The notes: generated by a model not told the origin, from the letters alone. Numbered from the stretch's first letter, positions 7,193 through 17,609 are shown. The stretch: 64,000 nucleotides of DNA from Williamsia muralis NBRC 105860 (GCF_001598915.1 NZ_BDAP01000001.1:930001-994000); one strand, 5' to 3'. Numbers and translations are program-made.

Positions 7193-8613
7193 CCGCGGCG
7201 GCCACAGTCCCACGCCGTGGGGTACCCCTGCGGGTGTCGCTGGTGGCGCTCACACTGGTGCTGGTCATGCTCGGACTGTTGGTGTCCGGTATCGCCGTGA
7301 CGTCGGCCATGAAGAACAACCTGATGGACCGCACGGACAAGTCGTTGCGGGAGGCCTCGCAGACCTGGGCGAGGCCGAAAGAGTTTCCCCCGCAACTCCC
7401 CAAACCCGAGGACGTTCAGATCGGCCGGCCTCCGACGCCCTACTTTGTCTACGTGCAGCGGGCCGACGGAACCGTGCTGAAGATCAACGACTTCGGCGGT
7501 CAGCCCGACATCGCCGATCTGGGCAAGTTGGGGCCAGATCCCGTGACTGTCACGTCGGCTGGCGGCGGCGACCCCCACTGGCGGGTGATCATGACATCCT
7601 CACCGACCGGGACCGCCATCGTCGCCATCAAACTGACCGACGTCGACGACACGGTCACGCGGCTCATCTGGCTGCAGTTCGGGATCGGCGTCGGGGTGGT
7701 GCTGCTGGTCGGAGCACTGGGATATCTGTTGGTGCGCAGCAGTTTACGGCCGCTGCAGCGGGTCGAGAACACGGCGATGGCGATCGCTGCCGGCGATCTC
7801 GATCAGCGCGTGCCGCCGGCTGCACCCAACACCGAGGTCGGCAGACTCGGTGCATCGCTGAACACCATGCTCCACCAGATCCAGAACGCCTTTGCCGCTA
7901 CCGCTGCGTCAGAGGAACAGGCTCGTCGCTCCGAGGACAAGATGCGCAGATTCGTCGCCGACGCCAGCCACGAACTCCGCACACCTCTGACGTCGATCAA
8001 AGGGTTTTCCGAGCTCTATCGGCAGGGCGCGATGACCGACACGGCGCAGTTGATGTCGCGGATCGAAACCGAAGCCGGACGCATGGGACTGCTTGTCGAG
8101 GACCTGTTGATGCTCGCGCGTCTCGACGCGCATCGCCCGATCGAGCATGCGTCCGTGGACCTGCTCGCGCTCGCCTCCGACGTGGTGCACAGCGCGCGGG
8201 CCACCGCACCCGATCGGGGCATCTCGGTGCACGTGCTCGATGGCCCCGGCCTTCCGGAAGTGCAGGGGGACGCCGACCGCCTGGCCCAGGTGCTGAGCAA
8301 TCTCATCGGCAACGCCATCCGGCACACCCCGCCGCAGGCCACCATCACCGTGCGGGTCGGCACCAGCGGTGATGACGCCATTCTGGAGGTTGCCGACACC
8401 GGACCAGGCCTGCGTGAGCTGGACAAAGCCCAGGTGTTCGAGCGCTTCTATCGGGCCGATGCCTCGCGCCACCGCACCGAGCACTCCTCGGGTAGCGGTC
8501 TCGGCCTGTCGATCGTCGCAGCCCTGGTTGCCGCGCATGGCGGAACCGTCGGGGTCGCCGACACCCCGGGTGGCGGTGCCACGTTCTGGGTCCGTTTGCC
8601 GCGCGAGCGCTGA
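7189..8613 (+). CDS. phoR: Sensor histidine kinase PhoR
   Basis: 474 residues from GTG 7189, overlapping the phoP stop (GTGA). Layout: transmembrane helix at about 19-41, an extracytoplasmic sensor segment of about 115 residues with proline-rich parts, a second helix at about 160-182, a HAMP domain (RSSLRPLQRVENTAMAIA to NTML), HisKA with the phosphoacceptor His in DASHELRTPLTS, and an HATPase_c domain with the N box (NLIGNAIRH), G1 (VADTGPGL) and G2 (GSGLGLSIV). It senses an envelope signal and phosphorylates PhoP. All catalytic blocks are intact. Confidence 0.92.
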   Translation: MTAAATVPRRGVPLRVSLVALTLVLVMLGLLVSGIAVTSAMKNNLMDRTDKSLREASQTWARPKEFPPQLPKPEDVQIGRPPTPYFVYVQRADGTVLKINDFGGQPDIADLGKLGPDPVTVTSAGGGDPHWRVIMTSSPTGTAIVAIKLTDVDDTVTRLIWLQFGIGVGVVLLVGALGYLLVRSSLRPLQRVENTAMAIAAGDLDQRVPPAAPNTEVGRLGASLNTMLHQIQNAFAATAASEEQARRSEDKMRRFVADASHELRTPLTSIKGFSELYRQGAMTDTAQLMSRIETEAGRMGLLVEDLLMLARLDAHRPIEHASVDLLALASDVVHSARATAPDRGISVHVLDGPGLPEVQGDADRLAQVLSNLIGNAIRHTPPQATITVRVGTSGDDAILEVADTGPGLRELDKAQVFERFYRADASRHRTEHSSGSGLGLSIVAALVAAHGGTVGVADTPGGGATFWVRLPRER

Positions 8614-8626
8614 CGAACCCGGAGGG

Positions 8627-9052
8627 TCAGTCGGCCACGTGATCGGTATGACCGAGTTCGCGTAGCTTTGCCCGGATCTTGTCGGCAACCGCATCCAGGG
8701 CCGCGGGGTCGGGGTCCTTGTCGGCGGTGGCGAGGTCGAAGGTCTCGAGCTGCCAGGCCGGGAACACGTGGACGTGCAGGTGCGGAACCTCCAGTCCGGC
8801 GATGAGCAAACCCATCCGCGGCGCGTCGAACGCTTCCTTCACGGCCTGGCCGACGGTCTGCGCCACTGTGTTGATCTTTCCGAACAGCTCAGGATCAACG
8901 CTTTCCCAGTGGTCGACCTCTTGGCGCGGCACCACCAGCAGGTGACCGTCGGTGACGGGGTTGATGGTCAAGAACGACACCACGTCGTCGTCCTTCCACA
9001 CGAACCGTCCGGGGATGTCGCCGTTGATGATCATGCTGAAGACCGATGCCAT
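8627..9052 (-). CDS. HIT family protein (histidine triad hydrolase)
   Basis: 141 residues from ATG 9052; upstream codons in the same frame are Arg/Ser-rich and non-conserved in character. The family signature HLHVHVF (about 92-98) is intact, and the N-terminal part shows MIINGDIP and LVVPRQEVDHW typical of HIT nucleotide hydrolases. These enzymes cleave nucleoside phosphoramidates or related nucleotides; the substrate here is unknown. It converges on phoR with a 13-bp gap, matching the phoR/Rv0759c arrangement in M. tuberculosis. Confidence 0.9.
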   Translation of the reverse strand: MASVFSMIINGDIPGRFVWKDDDVVSFLTINPVTDGHLLVVPRQEVDHWESVDPELFGKINTVAQTVGQAVKEAFDAPRMGLLIAGLEVPHLHVHVFPAWQLETFDLATADKDPDPAALDAVADKIRAKLRELGHTDHVAD

Positions 9053-9289
9053 GGGATGAGCATATTGGTACGTGCGATATCGCGACTCGCTACGCAGCCG
9101 AAGCGAAGCCGGAGGTGTGGCCGCGGTTGATCTGGACTGCCGACGAACGAGCGCAGCGATGTGAGGAGAAGGGAAGAGTAACCGCCCGATGGCCACGCCG
9201 ACAAAGCGAGCGGAGCGAGCCAGATGAACACAGCTTTTTGACAGCTACGCCCGAGGTTTGCGGCAGGTCCGGATTCCAGAGTGTGTGCC

Positions 9290-10564
9290 ATGACAGCAGA
9301 CACCCTCGACGATGCGCCGATCGAGACCGCCGCAATCGTGTTCGACCACACGCCGCCAGGACCCGTTCTCGACATAGTTTTGCCGGTCTTCAATGAGGAG
9401 CTCGACCTGGGCAGGTGTGTGCAACAGCTCGCCGAGTACCTGAACACCCAGATGCCCTACTCGGCCAGGATCACCATCGCGGACAACGCCAGCACCGATG
9501 CCACGTTGCAGATTGCCTGCCGCCTGGCTGCGGTGATCGATGACGGGCGGCGGGTGCGCGTGGCGCATCTCGACGCGAAGGGTCGGGGCCGGGCACTCAA
9601 AGCGATGTGGCAGGACAGCGACGCACGTGTGGTCGCGTATATGGACGTCGACCTGTCGACCGACCTCAATGCGCTGCTGCCGTTGATTGCGCCGCTGGTG
9701 TCGGGACATTCGGATCTGGCGATCGGCTCTCGGCTGACCCGCTCGTCGCGGGTGGTTCGAGGGCCGAAGCGAGAGTTCATCTCTCGTGGCTACAACCTGC
9801 TGCTCCGCACCACGATGGGGGCGAGTTTCTCGGACGCACAGTGCGGATTCAAGGCGATTCGCTCCGACGTGGCTCGGCGTCTGCTGCCGATGGTCGATGA
9901 CACAGGCTGGTTCTTCGACACCGAGATGCTTGTCATCGCACAGCGGGCCGGGCTCCGGATCGCCGAGGTGCCGGTGGACTGGGTGGACGACCCGGCCAGC
10001 AAGGTCGACATAGTGAAGACGGCCACCGAGGACGTGAAGGGTTGTTGGCGTGTCGGACGAGCTCTCGCGAGTGGACGGCTGCCGGTGTCAGATCTCCGGG
10101 ACAGCTTCGGCCGCAACGATCCCGGCCCCCAGGTGACCGGGGTGCCGCGTGGGATGGTGGGTCAACTGGCCAGGTTCTGTGTGGTCGGGGTGGCCTCCAC
10201 CATCGCATACGCCATGCTCTACCTGGCCCTGCATTCGTTCGTCGGGGCACAGCCGGCCAACTTCTTGTCGTTGCTGATCACGGCCGTGTTCAACACCGCC
10301 GCCAACCGCGCGTTCACCTTTCGGGTGCGCGGACGGGACAATGCCGCCAAGCACCATCTCCAGGGGATCGCGATCTTCGTGTTCGGTTGGGGTTTCACGG
10401 CCGGATCGCTTCTGGTGCTGCACATCTGGGTTCCGGACGCGTCCAAGAACGTCGAGTTGTCCGTGCTCGTGGCGGCCAACCTCGCTGCCACGATCCTGCG
10501 GTTTCTCGGCTTCCGCTGGGTGTTCCGCGCATCGCACCGCACTGTGAAAGAGGTCTCGGCATGA
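9290..10564 (+). CDS. GT2 glycosyltransferase fused to GtrA-like membrane domain
   Basis: About 424 residues from ATG 9290; a GTG at 9281 is an alternative. The N-terminal half is a GT-A fold glycosyltransferase of the dolichyl/polyprenyl-phosphate mannose synthase type: DIVLPVFNEE, the nucleotide-binding ADNASTD, the metal site YMDVDLSTD, and CGFKAIRSD further on. The C-terminal part (about 290-415) is a GtrA domain with four predicted helices, starting at QLARFCVVGVAST. Such fusions make a polyprenyl-phosphate sugar and may help flip it. The stop overlaps the start of the PMT-type transferase, which probably uses that lipid-linked sugar outside the membrane. Confidence 0.9.
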   Translation: MTADTLDDAPIETAAIVFDHTPPGPVLDIVLPVFNEELDLGRCVQQLAEYLNTQMPYSARITIADNASTDATLQIACRLAAVIDDGRRVRVAHLDAKGRGRALKAMWQDSDARVVAYMDVDLSTDLNALLPLIAPLVSGHSDLAIGSRLTRSSRVVRGPKREFISRGYNLLLRTTMGASFSDAQCGFKAIRSDVARRLLPMVDDTGWFFDTEMLVIAQRAGLRIAEVPVDWVDDPASKVDIVKTATEDVKGCWRVGRALASGRLPVSDLRDSFGRNDPGPQVTGVPRGMVGQLARFCVVGVASTIAYAMLYLALHSFVGAQPANFLSLLITAVFNTAANRAFTFRVRGRDNAAKHHLQGIAIFVFGWGFTAGSLLVLHIWVPDASKNVELSVLVAANLAATILRFLGFRWVFRASHRTVKEVSA

Positions 10565-12735
10565 CTGTGCTCATTGATCGACCGCCGGCCGATCCGGCTC
10601 CCGATGCCCCCGATTCGACATCCGGGGTGTCGACCCACCCACGGTGGGAATGGCCCGCCTTCGCGATCCTTGTTGTCGCCACCGGCCTGCTCTACCTGTG
10701 GAACCTGAGTATCAATGGCTGGGCCAACTCGTTCTATTCGGCGGCCATCCAAGCGGGGTCCCAGTCATGGAAGGCCTGGTTCTTCGGGTCATCGGATGCC
10801 GCCAACTCGATCACGGTGGACAAGCCACCGATGTCGTTGTGGATCCCGGGGATCTCCGTCCGCGTTTTCGGGTTGAACTCGTGGTCGATCATCGCTCCGC
10901 AGGCACTCATGGGTGTCGCATCGGTGGCGCTGCTGTACTGGATCGTGCGTAAGCGATTCGGCCCGGTGGGTGGGCTGATAGCCGGTGGGGCGCTTGCGCT
11001 GACCCCTGTGGCGGCGTTGATGTTTCGATTCAACAATCCCGACGCGTTGCTGGTGCTGCTGATGATCGCCGCGGTGTGGGCGACACTGAAAGCGATCGAC
11101 GACGGGCGGATACGCTGGATGATCCTGACGGGAGTGTTCGTCGGCTTCGGGTTCCTCACCAAACAGATGCAGGTGTTCCTGGTGATACCGCCGCTCGCGT
11201 TGACCTACATCGCGTTCGGGCAGAAGACCTGGCTCAAGAGACTCGGCCATCTCTTCGCTGCCCTCGGCGCCATGATCGTGTCGGCCGGATGGTGGGTGTT
11301 GGCCGTGGAATTGTGGCCCAAGGACTCGCGGCCCTACATCGGTGGATCGCAGAACAACTCCATTCTGGAACTCACGTTGGGCTACAACGGTTTCGGACGT
11401 CTCAACGGGAATGAGACCGGTAGCGTGAGCCCGGGCGGAGGCGGAATGGCCGAACGGTTCGGTGCCCCGGCCGCAGGAGGCGTCAATGAACTCGCCGCGC
11501 CCGGTGGCGCGACGTTCACCGGCCCCGGCGGAGGTGGCGGGATGTGGGGCGAAACCGGTGTCACCCGTATGTTCGAATCAGGCCAGGGTGGTCAGATCGC
11601 GTGGCTGATCCCGGCCGCGCTCATCCTGGGAATGGCTGCGATCGCGTTGCGCGGCAGAGGGTCCCGAACCGACGGTCGCCGCGCACTGCTGGTCGTCTGG
11701 GGCCTGTGGCTGATCACGACGATGGCGGTCTTCAGTTTCATGGCGGGGATCTTCCACGCGTACTACACGGTGGCGCTTGCGCCGGCCGTTGCCGCTCTGG
11801 TGGGCGCCGGTGCGGTGGAGTGCTGGCGCCGACGCGAGAAGCGCTGGGTTCCGGTAGTTCTCGCTGCGGCGGCGTTGGTGACCGGCATCATGTCTTTCGT
11901 GTTGCTCGATCGATCCGCCGACTTCATGCCGTGGCTGAGATATGTCGTCCTCGTCGGCTCGATCATCGCTGCGCTGGGTCTGCTCCTATCGAATCTGCGG
12001 AACACCGCGGCGCGGCGCAGCGCGCTGGTCGCGGCTCTGGTCGCGGTTGTCCTGGCGCTCGCGGGGCCGGCCGCATACGCCATCGACACGGTGAGCAGCG
12101 CACGCTCGGGATCGATCCCGAGCGCCGGCCCCTCCTCGCAAGGAGGGTTCGGTCCAGGTGGCGGTATGCGAATGGGCCGGGGTGCGGCAGGCGGTGGCAT
12201 GCCTCCCGGCATGTCGAACAATCAGGGAACCGCGCCGGGGATGCCCAACGGTCAGGGCCGCACCATGACCCCCGGGCAAGCGGGCACCCAAGCGCCGCAG
12301 GACGGTACGTTCGAGCTGTTCGGCGGGCCAGGAGGTATGGGCGGTACCGGCGGCGGTCTACTGCAGGGCTCGCGACCGAGCGATGAGCTGGTGGCGTTGC
12401 TGAACACCGATGCCGGCGACTACACGTGGGTCGCGGCCGCCATCGGCTCGAACAGTGCCTCGGGCTACCAGCTCGCGACCGAGCATGCGGTGATGCCGAT
12501 CGGTGGCTTCAACGGCAGCGACCCGTCTCCGACGCTCGCGGAGTTCCAGAAGTACGTGCAGGACGGCGAGATCCACTACTTCATCGCCACAGGCGGCGGC
12601 ATGATGGGCGGCATGAGCGGCGGGGGCATGATGGGCAGCGGCACCGGATCGGACATCACCGAGTGGGTGAAGGCCAACTTCGCCAGTACAACAGTGGACG
12701 GCGTGACGCTCTACGACCTCACCGCGCCCGCCTGA
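10561..12735 (+). CDS. Membrane glycosyltransferase, PMT/ArnT (GT39/GT83) family with Gly-rich extracytoplasmic region
   Basis: 724 residues from ATG 10561, coupled to the GT2-GtrA gene (ATGA). The N-terminal half has multiple transmembrane helices and the early acidic/Lys loop NSFYSAAIQAGSQSWKAWFFG and VDKPPMSLW that mark PMT/ArnT-like transferases (compare B. subtilis YkcB, whose partner YkcC is a GT2 enzyme). An extracytoplasmic loop at about 285-335 is strongly Gly-rich (PGGGG, GGGGGM), and another Gly/Met-rich stretch spans about 515-605 before a soluble C-terminal domain. The enzyme probably transfers a sugar from a polyprenyl phosphate to a wall polymer, glycolipid or protein; the acceptor is unknown. 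Confidence 0.88.
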   Translation: MTVLIDRPPADPAPDAPDSTSGVSTHPRWEWPAFAILVVATGLLYLWNLSINGWANSFYSAAIQAGSQSWKAWFFGSSDAANSITVDKPPMSLWIPGISVRVFGLNSWSIIAPQALMGVASVALLYWIVRKRFGPVGGLIAGGALALTPVAALMFRFNNPDALLVLLMIAAVWATLKAIDDGRIRWMILTGVFVGFGFLTKQMQVFLVIPPLALTYIAFGQKTWLKRLGHLFAALGAMIVSAGWWVLAVELWPKDSRPYIGGSQNNSILELTLGYNGFGRLNGNETGSVSPGGGGMAERFGAPAAGGVNELAAPGGATFTGPGGGGGMWGETGVTRMFESGQGGQIAWLIPAALILGMAAIALRGRGSRTDGRRALLVVWGLWLITTMAVFSFMAGIFHAYYTVALAPAVAALVGAGAVECWRRREKRWVPVVLAAAALVTGIMSFVLLDRSADFMPWLRYVVLVGSIIAALGLLLSNLRNTAARRSALVAALVAVVLALAGPAAYAIDTVSSARSGSIPSAGPSSQGGFGPGGGMRMGRGAAGGGMPPGMSNNQGTAPGMPNGQGRTMTPGQAGTQAPQDGTFELFGGPGGMGGTGGGLLQGSRPSDELVALLNTDAGDYTWVAAAIGSNSASGYQLATEHAVMPIGGFNGSDPSPTLAEFQKYVQDGEIHYFIATGGGMMGGMSGGGMMGSGTGSDITEWVKANFASTTVDGVTLYDLTAPA

Positions 12736-12816
12736 TCAACGATCGGAGGCACCTTCTTCTAAGCTCGCAGTGCTGTTCGGCGAAAAGGACAGCCTGACAG
12801 AGAAGGTGTCTCCGAC

Positions 12817-14106
12817 ATGAGCGAGCCCGAGAGCAACGTCCGACCGGCCACCGCGGGTGTCGCCCAACTCAGGCACCGGGTGACCCGCATGCGCGGTCGC
12901 GATCCGCATGAGGACGGTCGCGCGGCCACCAGCCTCGAGTTGTTCTTCGATCTCACATTTGTGGTGGCCTTCGCGTTCGCCGGAAGCGAGGTTGCGCACT
13001 TCGTCGCCGAAGGGCATTACAAGACCGCCGTGATCGGGTTCGTGTTCTGCACGTTCGCGGCGGTGTGGGCATGGATCAACTTCACCTGGTTCGCTTCGGC
13101 ATTCGACACCGACGATTGGGTGTATCGCCTGACGACGATGCTGCAGATGGTTGGTGTCCTCATCCTCGCCCTGGGCATCGAGCCGCTGTTCGCGTCGGTG
13201 GACGAGGGCGGTGTCGTCGACAACCGCGTGCTCGTCCTCGGGTATGTGGTGATGCGCCTGGCCATGGTGCTCCAATGGGTCCGCGCCGCCCTGAGCAGCC
13301 CGGACTACCGTCGAACCTGCCTCACGTACGCAGTCGGCATCAGTGTTGTGCAGATTGCCTGGATTGGGGCCATCTTCCTCGACACCACCCTTCTGCAGAC
13401 CCTGCTGGTGATCGGGGTGCTGGTCGTCTGCGAGATGGCGGTGCCGGCGATCGCCGAGAACATCGGCGATGAGGGCACAACGCCGTGGCACGCCCATCAC
13501 ATCGCGGAGCGGTACGGTCTGCTCGCGATCATCACCTTGGGCGAAGGCATCGTCGGCACCACCGTGGCGCTGCAGGCGGTGGTCCACTCGGCCGGATGGA
13601 CTCTGGAGACGGCGATCCTCGGCCTCGCGGGAGTCGGCATCACGTTCGGCATGTGGTGGGTCTACTTCATCGTTCCGGCCGGCCACGCCCTGCACCTTCA
13701 GCGCGGCAAAGCGTTTGTCTTCGGGTACTTCCACATCATCGTCTTCATGTCGATCGCGATGATGGGCGCGGGACTTCACGTTGCGGCACTGTTCATCGAA
13801 CACAAGGCGACGATCAGCGAATTGGCCGCGGTGGCGTCCGTGGTGCTGCCCGTCGGGGTCTTCATCGGGTCGGTCTTCCTGCTGTACGGATTCCTGCTGG
13901 GCTTCGATCGAACCAATGTGGCGTTGGCCGTCGGGTCGGGCGCCATCCTGGCGGTCGCGGTGGTGCTGGCAGCAAACGGGGTGTCCGTGGTGACGTGTCT
14001 TGTGGTGATCGCCCTGGCGCCGGCACTCTGCATCGTGGTCGACGAGCGACTCGGCAGTGAAGGACGCAAGAAGGCACTCGAGGCTTTGGTGGCCGGTTCG
14101 CGCTGA
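12817..14106 (+). CDS. Low temperature requirement protein A (LtrA) family membrane protein
   Basis: 429 residues from ATG 12817. The N-terminal motif [18 protein letters not shown] is the hallmark of the LtrA family (named from a Listeria cold-growth locus), followed by about 10-12 hydrophobic segments and the internal blocks [19 protein letters not shown] and WWVYF. The biochemical role of the family is not established. It is an independent gene: 81 bp separate it from the glycosyltransferase and 26 bp from purD. Confidence 0.88.
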   Translation: MSEPESNVRPATAGVAQLRHRVTRMRGRDPHEDGRAATSLELFFDLTFVVAFAFAGSEVAHFVAEGHYKTAVIGFVFCTFAAVWAWINFTWFASAFDTDDWVYRLTTMLQMVGVLILALGIEPLFASVDEGGVVDNRVLVLGYVVMRLAMVLQWVRAALSSPDYRRTCLTYAVGISVVQIAWIGAIFLDTTLLQTLLVIGVLVVCEMAVPAIAENIGDEGTTPWHAHHIAERYGLLAIITLGEGIVGTTVALQAVVHSAGWTLETAILGLAGVGITFGMWWVYFIVPAGHALHLQRGKAFVFGYFHIIVFMSIAMMGAGLHVAALFIEHKATISELAAVASVVLPVGVFIGSVFLLYGFLLGFDRTNVALAVGSGAILAVAVVLAANGVSVVTCLVVIALAPALCIVVDERLGSEGRKKALEALVAGSR

Positions 14107-14132
14107 TCGCGGCGGACGGTAAGGTCTGGCAC

Positions 14133-15383
14133 GTGCGAGTACTCGTCATCGGATCGGGCGGCCGCGAACACGCCCTCGTATTGGGCCTGGACCGCGACCC
14201 CTCGGTCACCGATCTGCATGTTGCCCCCGGCAATCCCGGCACCGCAGCTGTGGCCACCAATCATGCGGTCGACATCGTCTCGTCGGACGCCGTGGTGTCG
14301 CTGGCCCGGGAGATCGAGGCAGACCTGGTGGTCATCGGCCCCGAGGTCCCCTTGGTGGTCGGTGTTGCGGACGCTCTGCGGGCAGCCGGATTCGCAACCT
14401 TCGGGCCGGGTGAGCAGGCAGCAAAGATCGAGGGCTCCAAGGCCTTTGCCAAAGATGTGATGGCCGCTGCCGGCGTGCGTACGGCGCACAGCGAGATCGT
14501 CGACAGTCCGGCCCGGCTCGATGCCGCCCTCGACCGGTTCGGTCCCACCTGGGTTGTCAAAGACGACGGCCTTGCCGCAGGTAAGGGCGTGGTGGTCACC
14601 GCCGACCGCGTTGCCGCCCGCGCCCACGCGGCCGATCTTCTCGAGAGCGGCCACCCGGTACTGCTGGAGTCGTTCCTCGACGGCCCCGAGGTGTCGCTCT
14701 TCTGCCTGGTCGACGGTGAGACGGTGGTTCCACTGTTGCCCGCCCAGGACCACAAGCGGGTCGGCGATGGCGACGCGGGGCCGAACACCGGTGGCATGGG
14801 CGCCTATACGCCGTTGCCGTGGCTGCCCGAGGAGATGACCACGCGCATCGTCGACGAGGTCGTCGCGCCGGTCGCGGCGGAGTTGGCCCGTCGCGGGATC
14901 CCGTTCTCGGGACTGCTCTATGCCGGTCTGGCCATCGGCGCAGACGGACCGGCAGTGGTCGAATTCAATTGTCGCTTCGGCGATCCCGAGACCCAGGCGG
15001 TTCTGGCTCTACTCAAGTCACCGCTGGGCGTTGCCCTCAACGCCACCGCGACAGGGCACCTGGACCAGCTGCCGCCCCTGGAGTGGGAGCCCGGGGCCGC
15101 CGTCACCGTGGTGCTGGCAGCCGAGAACTACCCGGGTCGACCCCGTACGGGCGATCCGATCACCGGTGCCGACGCGGAGGGCGTGCTGCACGCCGGTACC
15201 GCATCGGTCGACGGATCCGTGGTCTCCAGTGGCGGGCGCGTGCTCAGCGTTGTCGGTGTCGGAGAAGACCTGGCAGCCGCACGGGCCCAGGCTTACGAGC
15301 GACTGTCGGGAGTCAAGCTGGCGGGTGCGCACTACCGCCGCGACATCGGCCTGGCAGCCGAAGAAGGCCGTATCTCTGTTTGA
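14133..15383 (+). CDS. purD: Phosphoribosylamine-glycine ligase (GAR synthetase)
   Basis: 416 residues from GTG 14133. The N-domain starts [13 protein letters not shown], with PGNPGTA and VVIGPEVPL; the ATP-grasp domain follows ([34 protein letters not shown]) with the [13 protein letters not shown]-type block here reading [14 protein letters not shown], and the C-terminal [11 protein letters not shown] metal-binding motif is intact. It forms glycinamide ribonucleotide from phosphoribosylamine, glycine and ATP, the second step of purine synthesis. Length is normal for the family. Other purine genes in the window are purB, purC, purS and purQ. Confidence 0.97.
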   Translation: MRVLVIGSGGREHALVLGLDRDPSVTDLHVAPGNPGTAAVATNHAVDIVSSDAVVSLAREIEADLVVIGPEVPLVVGVADALRAAGFATFGPGEQAAKIEGSKAFAKDVMAAAGVRTAHSEIVDSPARLDAALDRFGPTWVVKDDGLAAGKGVVVTADRVAARAHAADLLESGHPVLLESFLDGPEVSLFCLVDGETVVPLLPAQDHKRVGDGDAGPNTGGMGAYTPLPWLPEEMTTRIVDEVVAPVAAELARRGIPFSGLLYAGLAIGADGPAVVEFNCRFGDPETQAVLALLKSPLGVALNATATGHLDQLPPLEWEPGAAVTVVLAAENYPGRPRTGDPITGADAEGVLHAGTASVDGSVVSSGGRVLSVVGVGEDLAAARAQAYERLSGVKLAGAHYRRDIGLAAEEGRISV

Positions 15384-15401
15384 CTGCCGCCGGCACGCAG
15401 G

Positions 15402-16367
15402 TCAGGCCGCGAGGTTTCGGCCTAGAAACGCGACCTGCCCGGGCAGGACGCCGCGCCAGTATCGGTTGGTGTGTCCGCCGGGTGAGGTGCCGAAGGCCGG
15501 TGGTGGCCGCAGGCCCGCCATCCATTGCCGGGTGTAGGTGAAGAACTGGTCGCTGGATCCACACTCGATCAGCAGTGGGATCTTCATGAACGAATCTTGT
15601 TGCCCGAAAAGCGAATTGGCCTGGTAGTCGGCGAGACTGTCGAAGGCTCGCGGTGGGTAGGTCGAGGGGTCGCCCCATAGCGCGGGGGAGCTGACTGCGA
15701 TGGCCGATACCCGTGGTGCGCCCAGCAGTGCACCCAGGCGCAGTGCGCCGTAGCCGCCCATGGACCAGCCGAAGAATCCGATGCGATCGGTGCGCAGCTG
15801 GAGTTCGGGGGTGCCGTCGAGCAGTGGCAGGAACTCGTCGAGCACCATCGCGCCGCCGTCGGTGCCATCGGCGCGGGGGTGATAGTAACTGCGCGCGGCA
15901 TCCACGGCGGCGAGGGCAAACGGCGCATTGCCCTGGTTCACCCAGTCCTGCATCAGGTTCTGCATCTCCAGACCCCCGCCGAAAGCCGCCCTCTGGTCGG
16001 TGTTCAGCGCGTGCAGCACCACCACCACCGGCAACTCGCCGGTGACACCGGCCGGCCGTGCGACAATCCAATTTGTTTGACGTCCAAGCATTTTGGCGGA
16101 GACGAAGCTGCCACTGAACATCTCGGCCGTCCCACTCTGCGGAACAGTCGGCGCAGTGGAGGTGGTCTTGGGTTCGTCCGCGCGGGCCGGCTGAGGTGCC
16201 ACGCGCTTCGAACCGTCACCCGACGCGCACGCTGCCAGCAGCCCCATGGCGCCCAGGCCGGCACCGGCCGTGAGCAGGGAACGACGGGGTATCACCAGAT
16301 CGGCGAGTCCGGAAGCGCCGTCGTCGTTGCTTCCGGGTCGCTGGAAGCGGTTGCCTGTGGTAGTCAT
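15402..16367 (-). CDS. Tat-exported lipoprotein esterase (esterase D / mycolyltransferase-like alpha/beta hydrolase)
   Basis: 321 residues from ATG 16367; the open frame continues upstream but lacks coding character and would bury the signal. A twin-arginine motif (PRRSLLTAG, residues 28-36) is followed by a lipobox at Cys47 (LAAC). The alpha/beta hydrolase part has the nucleophile elbow GWSMGG with Ser202, an early VVVVLHALN strand and a C-terminal GGHTNRYW with the likely catalytic His. The family includes esterase D and antigen-85-like enzymes. Its place between purD and purB matches Rv0774c, a secreted esterase of M. tuberculosis. It is convergent with purD (18-bp gap). Confidence 0.87.
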   Translation of the reverse strand: MTTTGNRFQRPGSNDDGASGLADLVIPRRSLLTAGAGLGAMGLLAACASGDGSKRVAPQPARADEPKTTSTAPTVPQSGTAEMFSGSFVSAKMLGRQTNWIVARPAGVTGELPVVVVLHALNTDQRAAFGGGLEMQNLMQDWVNQGNAPFALAAVDAARSYYHPRADGTDGGAMVLDEFLPLLDGTPELQLRTDRIGFFGWSMGGYGALRLGALLGAPRVSAIAVSSPALWGDPSTYPPRAFDSLADYQANSLFGQQDSFMKIPLLIECGSSDQFFTYTRQWMAGLRPPPAFGTSPGGHTNRYWRGVLPGQVAFLGRNLAA

Positions 16368-16457
16368 TGCGAGATACACGGTACCTGCGGCCCGGCGCCG
16401 AACGACCGTTCGACCCTCTGACGCGATGTCGTTTACGGCAGGCGCTAACTTCGACAG

Positions 16458-17609
16458 ATGCGGTCGCAATCGGACAGATCCCAGGTCGAGATGTTCCATG
16501 TGATGGACGTGCTGGCAGCGATCGCCAAACGACGGGCCCGCGGCCTCGACGTCGTGTCGTTGGCCGCCGGTCAGCCCTCGACCCCGGCTCCGGCGCCGGT
16601 CCTCGAGGCCACCGCGGCCGCCTTGCATGCCTCTCCGCTGGGCTACACCGAGTCGCTCGGTATCGCGCCGCTGCGCGAGGCGATCGCGGCGCATCACCGC
16701 GACACCTATGCAGTGGAGGTGAGTGCGGACGACGTCGTGATCACCACGGGCTCATCCGGTGCATTCACCCTGATCTTCCTCGCTGCTTTTGATGCAGGCG
16801 ACACGGTCGCTATGGCCCGGCCGGGTTATCCGGCATACCGCAACACGCTTTCGGCGCTGGGTTGCCAGGTACTCGAACTCGATTGTGGTCCCGAAACGCG
16901 GTTTCAGCCGACGGTCGACATGCTCGAACAACTCGACCGGCCGCCGGCCGGATTGATCGTCGCCAGCCCCGCGAACCCCACCGGGACAATCCTCGCGCCC
17001 GAGGAACTCGCCGATCTCGCCGCCTGGTGCGACGCCCACGGCACGTTGCTCATCTCGGACGAGATCTATCACGGCATCAGTTACGGGCGGCCCACCTCAT
17101 GCGCATGGGAGACGTCGCGCCAGTCGGTGGTGATGGGTTCGGTGTCGAAATACTTCTGTATGACCGGCTGGCGACTGGGCTGGATGTTGGTGCCTGAACC
17201 TCTGCGTCGGCCCGTCGAGCGACTCACGGCGAACATGACGATCTGTCCACCGACCATCAGCCAGCACGCCGCGGTCGCAGCGTTCACCCCCGAGTCACGT
17301 GCCGAACTGGACGGGCACGTGCGGCGTTACGCGCGAAATCGTGAGTTGTTGGTGGGCGGCCTCGCCGCGCTCGGCATCACCGACGTGGCACCTCCCGACG
17401 GGGCGTTCTATGTGTACGCCGATGTCGGTGCGATCACCGACGATTCGCTGGGCTGGTGTGAAGGCGTGCTCGAGCAGACGGGGGTCGCCATGGCGCCGGG
17501 CCTGGACTTCGACACCCGCAAGGGACACCGAACCGTGCGGATGAGTTTCGCCGGCGCGACCGACGAGATCGAGCGGGCGCTGCAACTCCTCCGTCCGGTT
17601 CTCAGCTGA
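16458..17609 (+). CDS. PLP-dependent aminotransferase, class I/II
   Basis: 383 residues from ATG 16458; ATG 16491 (MFHVMDVL) is an alternative start. Fold type I features are present: SLAAGQPSTPAP near the N-terminus, TTGSSGAF for the phosphate site, ASPANPTGT for the cofactor ring, LISDEIYHGI, the Schiff-base Lys231 in GSVSKYFCMTGWR, and the carboxylate-binding Arg near HRTVRMSFA. The amino-acid specificity cannot be read; aspartate/alanine-type transaminases are the closest in style. It is divergent from the esterase and is followed by a TetR regulator. Confidence 0.9.
   Translation: MRSQSDRSQVEMFHVMDVLAAIAKRRARGLDVVSLAAGQPSTPAPAPVLEATAAALHASPLGYTESLGIAPLREAIAAHHRDTYAVEVSADDVVITTGSSGAFTLIFLAAFDAGDTVAMARPGYPAYRNTLSALGCQVLELDCGPETRFQPTVDMLEQLDRPPAGLIVASPANPTGTILAPEELADLAAWCDAHGTLLISDEIYHGISYGRPTSCAWETSRQSVVMGSVSKYFCMTGWRLGWMLVPEPLRRPVERLTANMTICPPTISQHAAVAAFTPESRAELDGHVRRYARNRELLVGGLAALGITDVAPPDGAFYVYADVGAITDDSLGWCEGVLEQTGVAMAPGLDFDTRKGHRTVRMSFAGATDEIERALQLLRPVLS

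Noticed and set aside
12748-12805. Inverted repeat CACCTTCT ... AGAAGGTG before ltrA
   Set aside because: Arms are only 8 bp and about 40 bp apart; it may be chance, and no promoter or terminator feature goes with it.
12736-13803. A 355-codon minus-strand frame opposite ltrA
   Set aside because: It is antisense to the LtrA membrane protein and has a biased His/Asp/Arg composition.
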